Source: Streptomyces roseolus
GTDB lineage: Bacteria > Actinomycetota > Actinomycetes > Streptomycetales > Streptomycetaceae
Reading direction: 5' to 3'
NCBI RefSeq assembly: GCF_014649855.1
Contig: NZ_BMTV01000002.1
Location: 1 to 64,000 of the forward strand
Length of the DNA stretch: 64,000 nt
How positions within the stretch are numbered: the first letter of the stretch is position 1; the number at the start of each line of letters is the position of its first letter. The translations under genes were made by a program, and so were the position numbers. Below are positions 52,024-60,741 of this stretch, one piece after another. The notes below the pieces were generated by a model. That model saw only the letters and a list, made by a program, of their open reading frames with translations, was not told the origin of the DNA and searched no databases.

Positions 52024-52763
52024 ACGCCGCGCCCGCCGACCAGATCCGCCTCCTCGACGTCCAGGCACTGGACGTCCGCCTCCAGCAGCTCGCCCACAAG
52101 CGCAGGGCGCTGCCCGAGCACGCGGAGATCGAGGCGCTGACCAAGGACCTCACCCAGCTGCGCGACCTGCTCGTCGCCGCGCAGACCGAGGAGAGCGACT
52201 GCGCCCGCGAGCAGACCAAGGCCGAGCAGGACGTCGACCAGGTCCGCCAGCGCTCCGCCCGCGACCAGCAGCGGCTCGACTCCGGCGCCGTGTCCTCCCC
52301 GAAGGACCTGGAGAACCTCCAGCGCGAGATCACCTCGCTCGCCAAGCGCCAGGGCGACCTGGAGGAGGTCGTCCTGGAGGTCATGGAGCGCCGCGAGTCC
52401 GCGCAGGAGCGCGTCGCCGAGCTCACCGAGCGCGTCGCCGCCGTCCAGGCCAAGGTGGACGACGCCACCGGCCGCCGCGACACCGCCCAGGCCGGCCTCG
52501 ACGAGGAGGCCGCCGGCGTCGCCAAGGAGCGCGAGGTCGTCGCGGGCACCGTCCCCGCCGACCTCCTCAAGCTGTACGACAAGCTCCGCGAGCAGCAGGG
52601 CGGCGTCGGCGCGGCCCGCCTCTACCAGCGCAAGTGCGAGGGCTGCCACATCGAGCTCAACATCACCGAGCTGAACGAGGTCCGGGCCGCCGCGAAGGAC
52701 GCGGTCGTGCGCTGCGAGAACTGCCGCCGGATCCTGGTCCGCACGGCGGAGTCCGGCCTGTAA
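52020..52763 (+). CDS. Coiled-coil C4-type zinc-ribbon protein, CTG start
   Basis: A 247-residue protein: long coiled coil (about residues 15-200: LRDLLVAAQTEESDCAREQT, LQREITSLAKRQGDLEEVVL, VAELTERVAAVQAKVDDATG) then a C4 zinc ribbon CEGCHIELNITELNEV with CENCRRIL. The reading starts NAAPADQIRLLDVQALD; no ATG, GTG or TTG fits, and CTG 52020 overlaps the Nif3 stop (CTGA) after TGGAGCC. The family (CdsZ/YbbK-like) is widespread in actinobacteria and is usually next to Nif3 and RNase H genes, as here. Confidence 0.85.
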   Translation: MNAAPADQIRLLDVQALDVRLQQLAHKRRALPEHAEIEALTKDLTQLRDLLVAAQTEESDCAREQTKAEQDVDQVRQRSARDQQRLDSGAVSSPKDLENLQREITSLAKRQGDLEEVVLEVMERRESAQERVAELTERVAAVQAKVDDATGRRDTAQAGLDEEAAGVAKEREVVAGTVPADLLKLYDKLREQQGGVGAARLYQRKCEGCHIELNITELNEVRAAAKDAVVRCENCRRILVRTAESGL

Positions 52764-54175
52764 TGCGCGAGCTCGTGGTCGAGGCGGACGGCGGCTCCCG
52801 GGGCAATCCCGGGCCCGCCGGCTACGGGGCCGTCGTCCTCGACCCGGCCACGGGCGAGATCCTCGCGGAGGCCGCCGAGTACATCGGCGTCGCGACCAAC
52901 AACGTCGCCGAGTACAAGGGCCTCATCGCGGGCCTCCGCGCCGCCCTGGACCTGGCGCCCGACGCCACGGTCCGGGTCAGGATGGACTCCAAGCTCGTCG
53001 TCGAGCAGATGTCCGGCCGCTGGAAGATCAAGCACCCGGACATGAAGCCGCTCGCGGCCGAGGCGTCCCGCGCCTTCCCGCGCGACCGCGTCACCTACGA
53101 GTGGATCCCCCGCGAGCGCAACAAGCACGCCGACCGCCTGGCCAACGAGGCGATGGACGCGGGCGGGCGCGGCGAGCGGTGGACTCCCCGCGACACCTCC
53201 GCGGCCCGGGTGGCGGCCGCCCTGCCGCCGTCGGGCCCCCCGGGCGACGCGGCGGCCGGAGCGGCCCGCGCCAGGGCGGCCCTGTCGGCCGCCGCCGGGG
53301 CGCCTGCGACGGCGGGCGGCGCCACGGCGCTCGCGGCCGCCGCCGGGGCCGAGGCCGCTCCGGCCGCGGGCAGTCGTTCCGCGGGGCACGGGGGCGCCCC
53401 CTCCGGGGGAGGGTGGGCGCAGCCCCCGGTGCCGGGCACCGTCGCCGAGGACCCGTCCGCCGCCGAGCCCGTACCGGCCGCGCCCGCACAGGGGCCCGCG
53501 CCCGCAGAGGGCCCCGTACCGGCCGTCGCGGGCCCCGTACCGGACATGGCCGCCCCCGCCACCTTCGTGCTCCTCCGGCACGGCGAGACCGCGCTCACCC
53601 CCGAGAAGCGGTTCTCGGGGAGCGGCGGGTCCGACCCCGAGCTCTCCGAGGCGGGCCGCCGGCAGGCCGCCGCCGTCGCCGACGCGCTCGCCGCCCGCGG
53701 CACGATCCAGCACATCGTCAGCTCCCCGCTCACCCGCTGCCGCCAGACCGCCGAAGCCGTCGCCGCCCGTCTGGGCCTGGACGTCGTCATCGAACAGGGG
53801 CTCCGCGAGACCGACTTCGGCGCCTGGGAGGGCCTCACCTTCGCGGAGGTCCGCGCGCGGTACCCGGAGGACATGGACGCCTGGCTCGCCTCCCCGACCG
53901 CCGCCCCCACCGGCGGCGGCGAGAGCTTCGCCTCCGTGACCCGCCGCGTCGCCGCCGCCCGCGACCGCCTCGCCGCCGCCCACGCGGGCCGCACGGTCCT
54001 CGTCGTGAGTCACGTCACGCCCATCAAGACCCTCGTCCGGCTGGCGCTCGGCGCCCCGCCCCCGTCCCTGTTCAAGTTCGAACTGTCGGCCGCGTCCCTC
54101 TCCGCCGTCGCCTACTACGCCGACGGCAACGCCTCCGTACGCCTCCTCAACGACACCTCCCACCTCCGCCGGTAG
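52763..54175 (+). CDS. Bifunctional RNase HI / histidine phosphatase
   Basis: A 470-residue fusion. Residues 1-135 are RNase HI: DED(H) carboxylates in VVEADGGSRGNPGPAG, NVAEYKGLIAG and VRMDSKLVVEQM, with RNKHADRLANEAMD. A 130-residue Ala/Pro-rich linker follows. Residues from about 270 are a histidine phosphatase: FVLLRHGETALT, SSPLTRCRQTAEAVA, ETDFGAWEGLTF, VVSHVTPIKTLV. The M. tuberculosis homologue Rv2228c has RNase H and alpha-ribazole phosphatase (CobC) activity, linking RNA-DNA hybrid removal and cobalamin synthesis. ATG 52763 overlaps the previous stop (TAATG). Confidence 0.9.
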   Translation: MRELVVEADGGSRGNPGPAGYGAVVLDPATGEILAEAAEYIGVATNNVAEYKGLIAGLRAALDLAPDATVRVRMDSKLVVEQMSGRWKIKHPDMKPLAAEASRAFPRDRVTYEWIPRERNKHADRLANEAMDAGGRGERWTPRDTSAARVAAALPPSGPPGDAAAGAARARAALSAAAGAPATAGGATALAAAAGAEAAPAAGSRSAGHGGAPSGGGWAQPPVPGTVAEDPSAAEPVPAAPAQGPAPAEGPVPAVAGPVPDMAAPATFVLLRHGETALTPEKRFSGSGGSDPELSEAGRRQAAAVADALAARGTIQHIVSSPLTRCRQTAEAVAARLGLDVVIEQGLRETDFGAWEGLTFAEVRARYPEDMDAWLASPTAAPTGGGESFASVTRRVAAARDRLAAAHAGRTVLVVSHVTPIKTLVRLALGAPPPSLFKFELSAASLSAVAYYADGNASVRLLNDTSHLRR

Positions 54176-54230
54176 CGGCCGGCGCGCAATTCCCTGGCGC
54201 CGTCGGCCGTCCCCCCGTCACCATCCGGGT

Positions 54231-55034
54231 ATGAGCTGGCACTTCACCACCGACCCCGCCGCGTTCCTGGCCGCCGCGGGCCCGCACCTCGCCGCCGAAC
54301 CGGCCCGCAACACCGCCGTGCTGACCACGATGGACACGGCGGGACTCCTCGGCTGGTGGACCGGCCCCGACGGCACCACCGCGACCGGCGTCCTCGTCGC
54401 CTCCCCGTCCGCCGAGCTCACCTTCGGCGTGCTGCCCGTGGCGGCGGCCACCGCGCTGGTCCTGCCGGACGGCGCGGGACCGGCCACGCTGCGCGGGGAG
54501 ACGGCGCCGGTGGAGGCGTACGCCGCCGCCACCGGCCGTCCCTGGGAGCCCGTCATGGGCATCCGGCTCTTCCGCCTCGGCGAGCTCACCCCGCGGGACC
54601 CGGCACCGGCCGGCCGCGGCCGGCCCGCCCGCACGGCGGACCTTCCGCTGCTCGGCGACTGGACCGCCGACTTCGCCGCCGTCCACGGCTACGCGCCCCA
54701 GGACGACTACACGGACTTCCTCACCGAGCGGATCACCGAGGGCCGCCTGCACGTCTGGGAGGCCCCCGACGGCCGTCCCGTGGCGATGGCCGCCCGCTCG
54801 CGCACGGTCGCGGGCCAGTCGCGCGTCCACCTCGTCTACACCGCGCCCGCCGAGCGCGGCCGCGGCTACGCCGCCGGCGTCACCGCCGCCGTCAGCCGCG
54901 CGGCGGCCGCCTCCGGCGCGGCGGAGGTCGTCCTCTTCACGGACCTCGCCAACCCCACCAGCAACGCCCTGTACCGGCGCCTCGGCTACCGCCCGGTCGC
55001 CGACCACCTGGGCATCCGCTTCACGAACGGCTAG
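54231..55034 (+). CDS. GNAT-family acetyltransferase
   Basis: A 267-residue protein with a GNAT domain in its C-terminal half: SRVHLVYTAPAERGRGYAAG (acetyl-CoA pyrophosphate loop R-x-x-G-x-G/A), VTAAVSRAAAASGAAEVVLF, and NPTSNALYRRLGYRPVADHL. The N-terminal half is unusual and may bind the acceptor, as in two-domain GNATs. It acetylates an unknown amine. ATG 54231. It converges with the aldolase gene, with only six bases between. Confidence 0.8.
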   Translation: MSWHFTTDPAAFLAAAGPHLAAEPARNTAVLTTMDTAGLLGWWTGPDGTTATGVLVASPSAELTFGVLPVAAATALVLPDGAGPATLRGETAPVEAYAAATGRPWEPVMGIRLFRLGELTPRDPAPAGRGRPARTADLPLLGDWTADFAAVHGYAPQDDYTDFLTERITEGRLHVWEAPDGRPVAMAARSRTVAGQSRVHLVYTAPAERGRGYAAGVTAAVSRAAAASGAAEVVLFTDLANPTSNALYRRLGYRPVADHLGIRFTNG

Positions 55035-55040
55035 GCCGCC

Positions 55041-55682
55041 TCACGAACGGCCGGAGAGCCCCGCCGCCTCCCGCGCCAGGGCCTCCACCCGGTCCCAGTC
55101 GCGGGCGGCGAGGGCGTCCGGCGGCAGCATCCAGGTGCCGCCGACGCAGGCGACGTTGGGGAGGGCGAGGTAGCCGGGCGCCGAGGCGGCCGAGACGCCG
55201 CCGGTCGGGCAGAAACGGGCCTGCGGCAGCGGGCCCGCGAGGGACTTCAGGTACGGGACGCCGCCCGCCGCCTCCGCCGGGAAGAACTTCAGCTCCGTGA
55301 CGCCCTCCTCCAGGAGCGCCAGCACCTCGGAGGCGGTCGAGACGCCCGGCAGGAACGGCACGCCCGACTCCCGCAGCGCCCCGAGCAGCCGCCCCGAGCA
55401 CCCCGGGCTCACCAGGAACCGCGCCCCGGCCCGTACCGCCCCGGCCGCGCCGGCCGCCGAGACCACCGTCCCCGCGCCGACCACCGCGCCCGGCACCTCG
55501 GCCGCGACCGCCCGCACCGCGTCGAGCGCGGCGGGGGTGCGCAGGGTGATCTCGATCAGCGGCAGCCCGCCGGCCACCAGGGCCCGCGCCAGCGGTACGG
55601 CGTCGGCGGCGTCCTCCACGACGACGACCGGGACGACGGGGGCGTGCGGGGCGAGCGCGAAGAGACCGGGGGTGCGGGACAT
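55041..55682 (-). CDS. eda: 2-dehydro-3-deoxy-phosphogluconate aldolase family enzyme
   Basis: A 213-residue class I aldolase of the KDPG/KHG family. Active-site residues are visible: Glu in LPLIEITLRTPAALDA, the Schiff-base Lys in VTELKFFPAEAAGG, and the phosphate-binding CPTGGVSAASAPGYLALPN. It cleaves KDPG to pyruvate and glyceraldehyde 3-phosphate or a related keto acid. No other sugar acid genes are adjacent. ATG 55682. A perfect GCAACG-GT-CGTTGC repeat lies upstream (55714-55727). Confidence 0.87.
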   Translation of the reverse strand: MSRTPGLFALAPHAPVVPVVVVEDAADAVPLARALVAGGLPLIEITLRTPAALDAVRAVAAEVPGAVVGAGTVVSAAGAAGAVRAGARFLVSPGCSGRLLGALRESGVPFLPGVSTASEVLALLEEGVTELKFFPAEAAGGVPYLKSLAGPLPQARFCPTGGVSAASAPGYLALPNVACVGGTWMLPPDALAARDWDRVEALAREAAGLSGRS

Positions 55683-55713
55683 GGCCTCATCCTGACCGGC
55701 GGCGTCACCCCGC

Positions 55714-55727
55714 GCAACGGTCGTTGC
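55714..55727. promoter_or_regulatory. Inverted repeat GCAACG-GT-CGTTGC upstream of eda
   Basis: A perfect inverted repeat 32 bases before the aldolase start, with another TGCAACG at 55734-55740. It may be a GntR-type operator for the aldolase gene. Confidence 0.55.
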
Positions 55728-55743
55728 GGAGAATGCAACGACC

Positions 55744-56511
55744 TCAGTGGATCTCGTCCACCAGCACGTCCAGGGTCCCCGCCTTGGCCCCCGTCTCCAC
55801 CACGTACCCCAGCTCCCGCAGCGCCTCCACCAGCTCGTCCGGCGTGCCCGGCGCCGCGCCCGACTCCAGCAGGCCGCGGACGATCCGGCCCTTGGTCGCC
55901 TTGTTGAAGTGGCTGACGACCTTCCGGGTCGGCGCGTGCAGCACCCGTACCGTCGCGGTCCGCGCCGCCACCTCGCCCTTCGGCTTCCACGCCGACGCGT
56001 ACGCCGACGAGCGCAGGTCGAGCACGAGACCGTCCCCGGCCGCCTCCGGCAGCACCGAGGCCATCGCGCCCCGCCAGTGCGCCCCCAGCGCGCCGAGCCC
56101 CGGCAGCTTCACCCCCATCGAGCAGCGGTACGACGGGATCCGGTCCGTCACCCGCACCGCGCCCCACAGCCCGGAGAAGACGAGCAGCGCGTCCCCGGCC
56201 CGCTTCCGGGCCGCCGCGTCCAGCGTCGCCAGGCCCAGCGCGTCGTACAGGACGCCGGTGTACACCTCCCCGGCCGGACGGGCGCCCGCCGTGCGCAGCT
56301 CGACGTTCTTCGCGACCTCGCCCCGCAGCCCCTCGCTCAGGCCGAGCACCTCGCGCGCCTTCTCCTCGTCGGCGGCGCACAGCTCGACCAGCTCGTCCAG
56401 GACCGCCGCCCGCGCCTCCGCGAGTCCCGGCAGGGACAGCGACTCCGGCTTGAGCGGCGCCCCGGACCCGGAGGGTGCCTTGCCTTCGGAAGGCGGCAGC
56501 AGCACGAGCAC
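55744..56511 (-). CDS. yaaA: Peroxide stress protein YaaA
   Basis: A 255-residue protein of the YaaA (DUF328) family. Typical motifs: LVLLPPSEGKAPSGSG at the N-terminus, GVLYDALGLATLDAAAR, LVFSGLWGAVRVTDRIPSYR and ATVRVLHAPTRKVVSHFNKA near the end. In E. coli YaaA limits intracellular iron during peroxide stress and binds DNA. Start GTG 56511 (the product begins LVLLPPSEGK after the start). It lies apart from other stress genes. Confidence 0.87.
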   Translation of the reverse strand: MLVLLPPSEGKAPSGSGAPLKPESLSLPGLAEARAAVLDELVELCAADEEKAREVLGLSEGLRGEVAKNVELRTAGARPAGEVYTGVLYDALGLATLDAAARKRAGDALLVFSGLWGAVRVTDRIPSYRCSMGVKLPGLGALGAHWRGAMASVLPEAAGDGLVLDLRSSAYASAWKPKGEVAARTATVRVLHAPTRKVVSHFNKATKGRIVRGLLESGAAPGTPDELVEALRELGYVVETGAKAGTLDVLVDEIH

Positions 56512-56608
56512 GGTGGTTCTCCTTCACGTACGACACGAACGGGGATGCGGCCCCGACAAGCCAGCGTACGAGGTGCCGGGCCCCCTCCCGCCCCCTACGC
56601 TCGGTGGC

Positions 56609-58057
56609 ATGCCCCGACGCCACATCCACGTGACCGGCGCGGCGGAGGCTCCGCTGCGGGCCGCGCTGCGCGCCCTCCGCACCGAGCTCGGGGTGCCGGC
56701 GGGGTTCCCGGCCGACGTGCTCGCCGAGGCCGAGGCCGCCGCGAAGGCCCCCCGCCTCCCCGCGTACGACGCCACCGACCTGCCGTTCCTCACCATCGAC
56801 CCGCCCGCCTCCACCGACCTCGACCAGGCCATGCACCTGGCGCGGCGGGCCGACGGCGGCTACCGCGTGCACTACGCGATCGCCGACGTCGCCGCCTTCG
56901 TCGCCCCCGGCGGGGCGATCGACGCCGAGGCGCACCGGCGGGTCCTCACCCTCTACTTCCCCGACGGCAAGGTCCCCCTCCACCCGCCGGTCCTCTCCGA
57001 GGGCGCCGCCAGCCTGCTGCCCGGCGAACCCCGGCCCGCGCTCCTCTGGCGCATCGACCTCGACGCCGAGGGCCGCCGGGTCGCCACCGACCTCCGCCGG
57101 GCCCTCGTCCGCAGCCGCGCCAAGCTCGACTACGCCACCGCGCAGCGGCGGATCGACTCCGGCACCGCCGAGGAACCCCTCGCCCTGCTCCGCGACATCG
57201 GCCGGCTCCGCGAGGAGCGCGAGATCGAGCGCGGCGGGATCTCCCTCGACGTCCCCGAACAGGAGATCGTCGAGCTCCCCGGCGACCACGCCTACACGCT
57301 CGCCTACCGGGCGCCGCTGCCGGCCGAGAGCTGGAACGCGCAGATCTCCCTGCTCACCGGCATGGCCGCCGCCGACCTGATGACCGCCGCCGGCACCGGC
57401 GTCCTGCGCACCCTGCCGGTCGCCCCCGACGGGGCCGTCGCCCGGCTGCGCCGCTCCGCCGAGGCGCTCGGCGTCGACTGGCCGCACCACGTGCCGTACG
57501 CGGAGGTGGTCAGGAACGCCGATCCCACCGATCCCCGCCAGGCCGCCTTCCTCCAGGAGTGCACCACCCTGCTGCGCGGCGCCGGCTACACCGTCTTCAC
57601 CGACGGCCGGCTGCCCGACCCGGCCGTGCACGCGGCCGTCGCCGACGAGTACACCCACTGCACCGCCCCGCTGCGCCGGCTCGTCGACCGGTACGCCTCC
57701 GAACTGTGCGTCGCCGCGGTCGCCGGCACCGAGCCGCCCGCGTGGGTGCGGGCCGCGCTGCCCGGCCTGCCCGACACCATGGCCGCCGGCTCGCGCCGCG
57801 CCAACACGGTGGAGCGGGAGTCGGTCGACATCGTGGAGGCGGCGCTGCTCGGCGACCGGGTCGGCGAGCTCTTCGACGCGTACGTGATCGACGTCAAGGA
57901 GCGCGAGCCGTCCGTCGGCACCGTCCACCTCGACGACCCGGCCGTCGTGGCCCGCGTCGAGGGCGGCGCGGCCCCGCTGCCGCTGGGCCGGTGGCTGCGG
58001 GTCAGACTGTCGGAAGCGGATCCCGGCCGGGCGAAGGTCCTGTTCGCCCCGGCGTGA
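56609..58057 (+). CDS. RNB-domain ribonuclease, short form
   Basis: A 482-residue protein consisting mainly of an RNB domain, without the S1 and cold-shock domains of full RNase II/R. The catalytic Asp cluster is in TIDPPASTDLDQAMHLARR (residues about 62-80), followed by HYAIADVAAFVAPGGAIDAE and ADEYTHCTAPLRRLVDRYAS. It degrades RNA 3' to 5'. ATG 56609. The 3' end overlaps a convergent gene by 56 bases. Short forms like this are typical in Streptomyces. Confidence 0.88.
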   Translation: MPRRHIHVTGAAEAPLRAALRALRTELGVPAGFPADVLAEAEAAAKAPRLPAYDATDLPFLTIDPPASTDLDQAMHLARRADGGYRVHYAIADVAAFVAPGGAIDAEAHRRVLTLYFPDGKVPLHPPVLSEGAASLLPGEPRPALLWRIDLDAEGRRVATDLRRALVRSRAKLDYATAQRRIDSGTAEEPLALLRDIGRLREEREIERGGISLDVPEQEIVELPGDHAYTLAYRAPLPAESWNAQISLLTGMAAADLMTAAGTGVLRTLPVAPDGAVARLRRSAEALGVDWPHHVPYAEVVRNADPTDPRQAAFLQECTTLLRGAGYTVFTDGRLPDPAVHAAVADEYTHCTAPLRRLVDRYASELCVAAVAGTEPPAWVRAALPGLPDTMAAGSRRANTVERESVDIVEAALLGDRVGELFDAYVIDVKEREPSVGTVHLDDPAVVARVEGGAAPLPLGRWLRVRLSEADPGRAKVLFAPA

Positions 58058-58859
58058 CGGCGTCGCGGACGGCCTCGTACAGCGCCCCGGGGTCGTCGGC
58101 GTGCAGCCGGACGACGGAGACCTGCCGGACCCCGCCGAGCAGCCCGACCACGTCCACCGGCGCGCTCAGCTCCAGGGTCACGGAGGTCTGCGAGCCGACC
58201 GCGAGGTTCAGCTCGCCGTCCGCCTTCTCGTGGGTGAAGCGGTTCTCCCGGCGGACGGCCGCGATCCGCTCCAGCGGCACGTCCACGTCCACGTGGGCCG
58301 CCTGCCGGACCCGCAGCCGCCCGCCGCCCAGCACGTGCGGCCGGGTCACGGAGGCGGCGTGCAGACCGAGCACGAAGAGGACCGTGTAGACGTCGAGGAC
58401 GAGCACGACCGCGTGCACCACCGGCAGCCCGGCCAGCAGCCACGACATGCCGACGGTCTCCACGAGGCAGACGAAGGCGAAGCCGTACATGAGCGCGGCC
58501 TGGTCCCGCGCGTGCGGGAAGACGCCCTCCGCGCCCGCCGTCCCGTGCGGCCGCCGCGCCACCCACCGCCCCAGGGCCGCCATCAGCGCCAGCTCGTGCC
58601 CGATCAGCCGCAGCACCCGCTCCGGTACGAGCTCCGCCAGCGCCTCCCGCCGCGTCAGCCCCCGCCGCCGCAGCCGCACCCACACGACCGCCTCGGCGGC
58701 GAGCAGCACGACCATCACCAGCTCCGCCCCGCCGAGCACGGCCCCCGGCATCCGCACCCCGCCGAGCAGCAGCACGAAGACCACCAGCTCGGCGGGGAGC
58801 GCGGCGTACGCGACCGCGCGCAGCACCCGCAGCACGGGCCCCCGCTCACTCCCCGCCAT
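58002..58859 (-). CDS. Membrane protein, unknown function
   Basis: A 285-residue protein with about five hydrophobic segments (AAYALPAELVVFVLLLG-type start, VMVVLLAAEAVVWVRL, ALMYGFAFVCLVETVGM, AGLPVVHAVVLVLDVYTVLF) and a C-terminal soluble beta-rich part (VDVDVPLERIAAVRRENRFT, SVTLELSAPVDVVGLLGGV). ATG 58859 is preferred over GTG 58868 because GGGAGG lies eight bases before it. The first codons overlap the end of the MerR gene, so they may be in one operon. Function unknown. Confidence 0.72.
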   Translation of the reverse strand: MAGSERGPVLRVLRAVAYAALPAELVVFVLLLGGVRMPGAVLGGAELVMVVLLAAEAVVWVRLRRRGLTRREALAELVPERVLRLIGHELALMAALGRWVARRPHGTAGAEGVFPHARDQAALMYGFAFVCLVETVGMSWLLAGLPVVHAVVLVLDVYTVLFVLGLHAASVTRPHVLGGGRLRVRQAAHVDVDVPLERIAAVRRENRFTHEKADGELNLAVGSQTSVTLELSAPVDVVGLLGGVRQVSVVRLHADDPGALYEAVRDAVTPGRTGPSPGRDPLPTV

Positions 58860-59613
58860 GCTCGCCACCTCCCTCGAAACGTTCCGCCACCAGGGCGATC
58901 CCCCGGCGCACGGCGGCCGCCTGCGCGGGCGCCAGATCGGCGAAGAAGACGTCGGCGAGCCCGCCGGACCCCTCCGCCGGCAGCTCGAAGCGGCCGATCC
59001 CGTCCGGCAGCGCCCCGGCGAGCGCCCGCGCGGCCTCCTCGACCCGCGGATCGTCCACGGCGGCGTCCGCCAGCGCGTCGAGCAGCCCGTACACCTCCGC
59101 GGCGCTCCCGGAGACCTCGTGCATCAGCCCCATCAGCCGCGCCCGCTCCTCCGCCGGCACGACCGTGTCGAGCAGGGCGAGGATCTCCCGGTCCTTCACC
59201 GCCATCGGCGACTCCGGCAGCTCGCCGACCCCGGCGAGCAGCGCGGCCAGTTCCGGCGACACCGGCCCCTCGGCGGTCAGCCGCCCGGCCCGCGCCTGCG
59301 CGAGGAGCCCGGCGAGCCGCGCCCGCCGCTCCCGGATGACGTCCTCCTGCCGGGCGAGGTCGGCGTCGAGCTCCTCCAGGACCTCCACGACCTCCCGGCC
59401 CGCGTCGTCGGCGAGCACGTCCCGCACCTCGTCGAGCCCGAGCCCCAGCTCGGTCAGCCGCCGCACCCGCGCCAGCAGCACGGCGTCCCGGACGCCGTAC
59501 TCCCGGTAGCCGTTCGGCAGCCGGGCGGGCTCGGGCAGCAGCCCCAGACGGTGGTAGTGCCGCACCGCCCGGGGCGTGACCCCGACGAGCGCGGCGAGTT
59601 CGCCGATACGCAT
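58846..59613 (-). CDS. MerR-family regulator, TipA-like N-terminus
   Basis: A 255-residue regulator with winged helix-turn-helix RIGELAALVGVTPRAVRHYH and RLPNGYREYGVRDAVLLARV, then a long dimer coiled coil (LEELDADLARQEDVIRERRA) and an effector domain without cysteines. ATG 59613. The promoter has -35 TTGACC and -10 TCTACT separated by 19 bases, the stretched spacer that MerR proteins act on, so it probably controls itself and the membrane protein gene downstream. Confidence 0.85.
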   Translation of the reverse strand: MRIGELAALVGVTPRAVRHYHRLGLLPEPARLPNGYREYGVRDAVLLARVRRLTELGLGLDEVRDVLADDAGREVVEVLEELDADLARQEDVIRERRARLAGLLAQARAGRLTAEGPVSPELAALLAGVGELPESPMAVKDREILALLDTVVPAEERARLMGLMHEVSGSAAEVYGLLDALADAAVDDPRVEEAARALAGALPDGIGRFELPAEGSGGLADVFFADLAPAQAAAVRRGIALVAERFEGGGEHGGE

Positions 59614-59620
59614 GCCCCCC

Positions 59621-59651
59621 AGTAGAAACCCTGACGCTACGACAAGGTCAA
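59621..59651 (-). promoter_or_regulatory. MerR-type promoter with 19-base spacer
   Basis: On the minus strand TTGACC (59651-59646) and TCTACT (59626-59621) are separated by 19 bases holding ACG/CGT inverted sequence. This is the layout expected for a MerR-controlled promoter of the gene at 59613. Confidence 0.7.
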
Positions 59652-59686
59652 GCGCCGTCCGTTCCGGCGGGTAGCATGGTCGGCAC

Positions 59687-60093
59687 GGCAGACGAGCCGG
59701 GCGGGCGGCCGCGTGGAGATCCCTGGATCTCCCCGAGGAACGTCCGGGCTCCACAGAGCAGGGTGGTGGCTAACGGCCACCCGGGGTGACCCGCGGGACA
59801 GTGCCACAGAGAACAGACCGCCGGGAGCTTCGGCCCTCGGTAAGGGTGAAACGGTGGTGTAAGAGACCACCAGCGCCTGAGGTGACTCAGGCGGCTAGGT
59901 AAACCCCACCCGGAGCAAGGTCAAGAGGGGACACCCCGGTGTCCCTGCGCGAATGATCGAGGGCTGCTCGCCCGAGTTCGCGGGTAGACCGCACGAGGCC
60001 GGTGGCGACGCCGGCCCTAGATGGATGGCCGTCGCCCCGACGACCGCGAGGTTCCGGGGTACAGAACCCGGCGTACAGCCCGACTCGTCTGCC
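59687..60093 (+). ncRNA. rnpB: RNase P RNA, bacterial class A
   Basis: The terminal helix GGCAGACGAG (59687-59696) pairs with CTCGTCTGCC (60084-60093). Conserved parts follow in order: GAGGAACGTCCGGGCTCC, ACAGAGCAGGGTGGTGGCTA, CCACAGAGAACAGACCGCC, GGTAAGGGTGAAACGGTG, GTAAGAGACCACCAGC, AGGTAAACCCCACCCGGAGC, AGATGGATGGCCGTC and GGGGTACAGAACCCGG. Length about 407 nt, normal for actinobacteria. It is the catalytic RNA that matures tRNA 5' ends. The frames crossing it are not genes. Confidence 0.97.
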
Positions 60094-60155
60094 CCTTCCC
60101 AGGGCCCCCGCGGGGCCCTCCTCCCTGTCGCGGGTCCCCTCCCTGTCGCGGGTCC

Positions 60156-60590
60156 TCAGAGCAGGACCTCCACCGTCCAGTGCGGGGCGCGGTCGTCGGT
60201 GCGGATGACGATGGGCTTCGGAGCCGGGGAGGGGTCCTCGAAGAGGTCGCGGCCGAGGGCGAGGCCGCCCCTGGAGAGGACGTACGTGCCCGTGACGAGG
60301 GTGGCGAGGCCGGTGACCGTGACCGCGCCCTCGGGGGTGACGCGCTGGAGGCGGAGGACCGAGGCGGGGGAGTCGTCGGGGCGGACCAGGACGGGGGCGC
60401 GGTCGGTGCCGGGGGCGGTCACGCGGTCCTCGGTGCCCTTGACGGTGAGGCGGAAGCCGCCGTCGGCCTCGCCGAGCGCCCACTCGGCGGTGCGGTGCTC
60501 GTCGACCGGGAAGGCGACCAGCCTCCCGTCCAGGACCCCGACCGGGGCCCCCTTCGCGTACAGCTTGACGATCCGGTCGTGCTCCGACAT
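60156..60590 (-). CDS. Beta-trefoil protein, I66 protease inhibitor-like
   Basis: A 144-residue protein starting at ATG 60590 after GGAGGAGC. Repeated segments (IVKLYAKGAPVGVLDGRLVA, EWALGEADGGFRLTVKGTED, ASVLRLQRVTPEGAVTVTGL, HWTVEVLL at the end) suggest a beta-trefoil like the I66 family of serine protease inhibitors. No signal peptide, so it would act in the cytoplasm. Inhibitor activity is only inferred from fold similarity. Confidence 0.6.
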   Translation of the reverse strand: MSEHDRIVKLYAKGAPVGVLDGRLVAFPVDEHRTAEWALGEADGGFRLTVKGTEDRVTAPGTDRAPVLVRPDDSPASVLRLQRVTPEGAVTVTGLATLVTGTYVLSRGGLALGRDLFEDPSPAPKPIVIRTDDRAPHWTVEVLL

Positions 60591-60741
60591 CGCTCCTCCA
60601 GCGGGAAGGCGGGCTTGGGGTCCCCCCGATACTGCCCGGGGCGCGCCCCCGGCCGCCGGAGGCTGCCGGGGGGCTCGCCCGACTGGCCCATCCCCGGCGC
60701 GGGAGCGGGGCGCGTCGCCGTCCGGCGGGTACGGGTGGGGC

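Noticed and set aside
59953-60741. Plus-strand frames from within rnpB into the NTF2-like gene
   Set aside because: The region is RNase P RNA with clear conserved elements, then antisense to the I66-like gene; coding is real only from ATG 60742.
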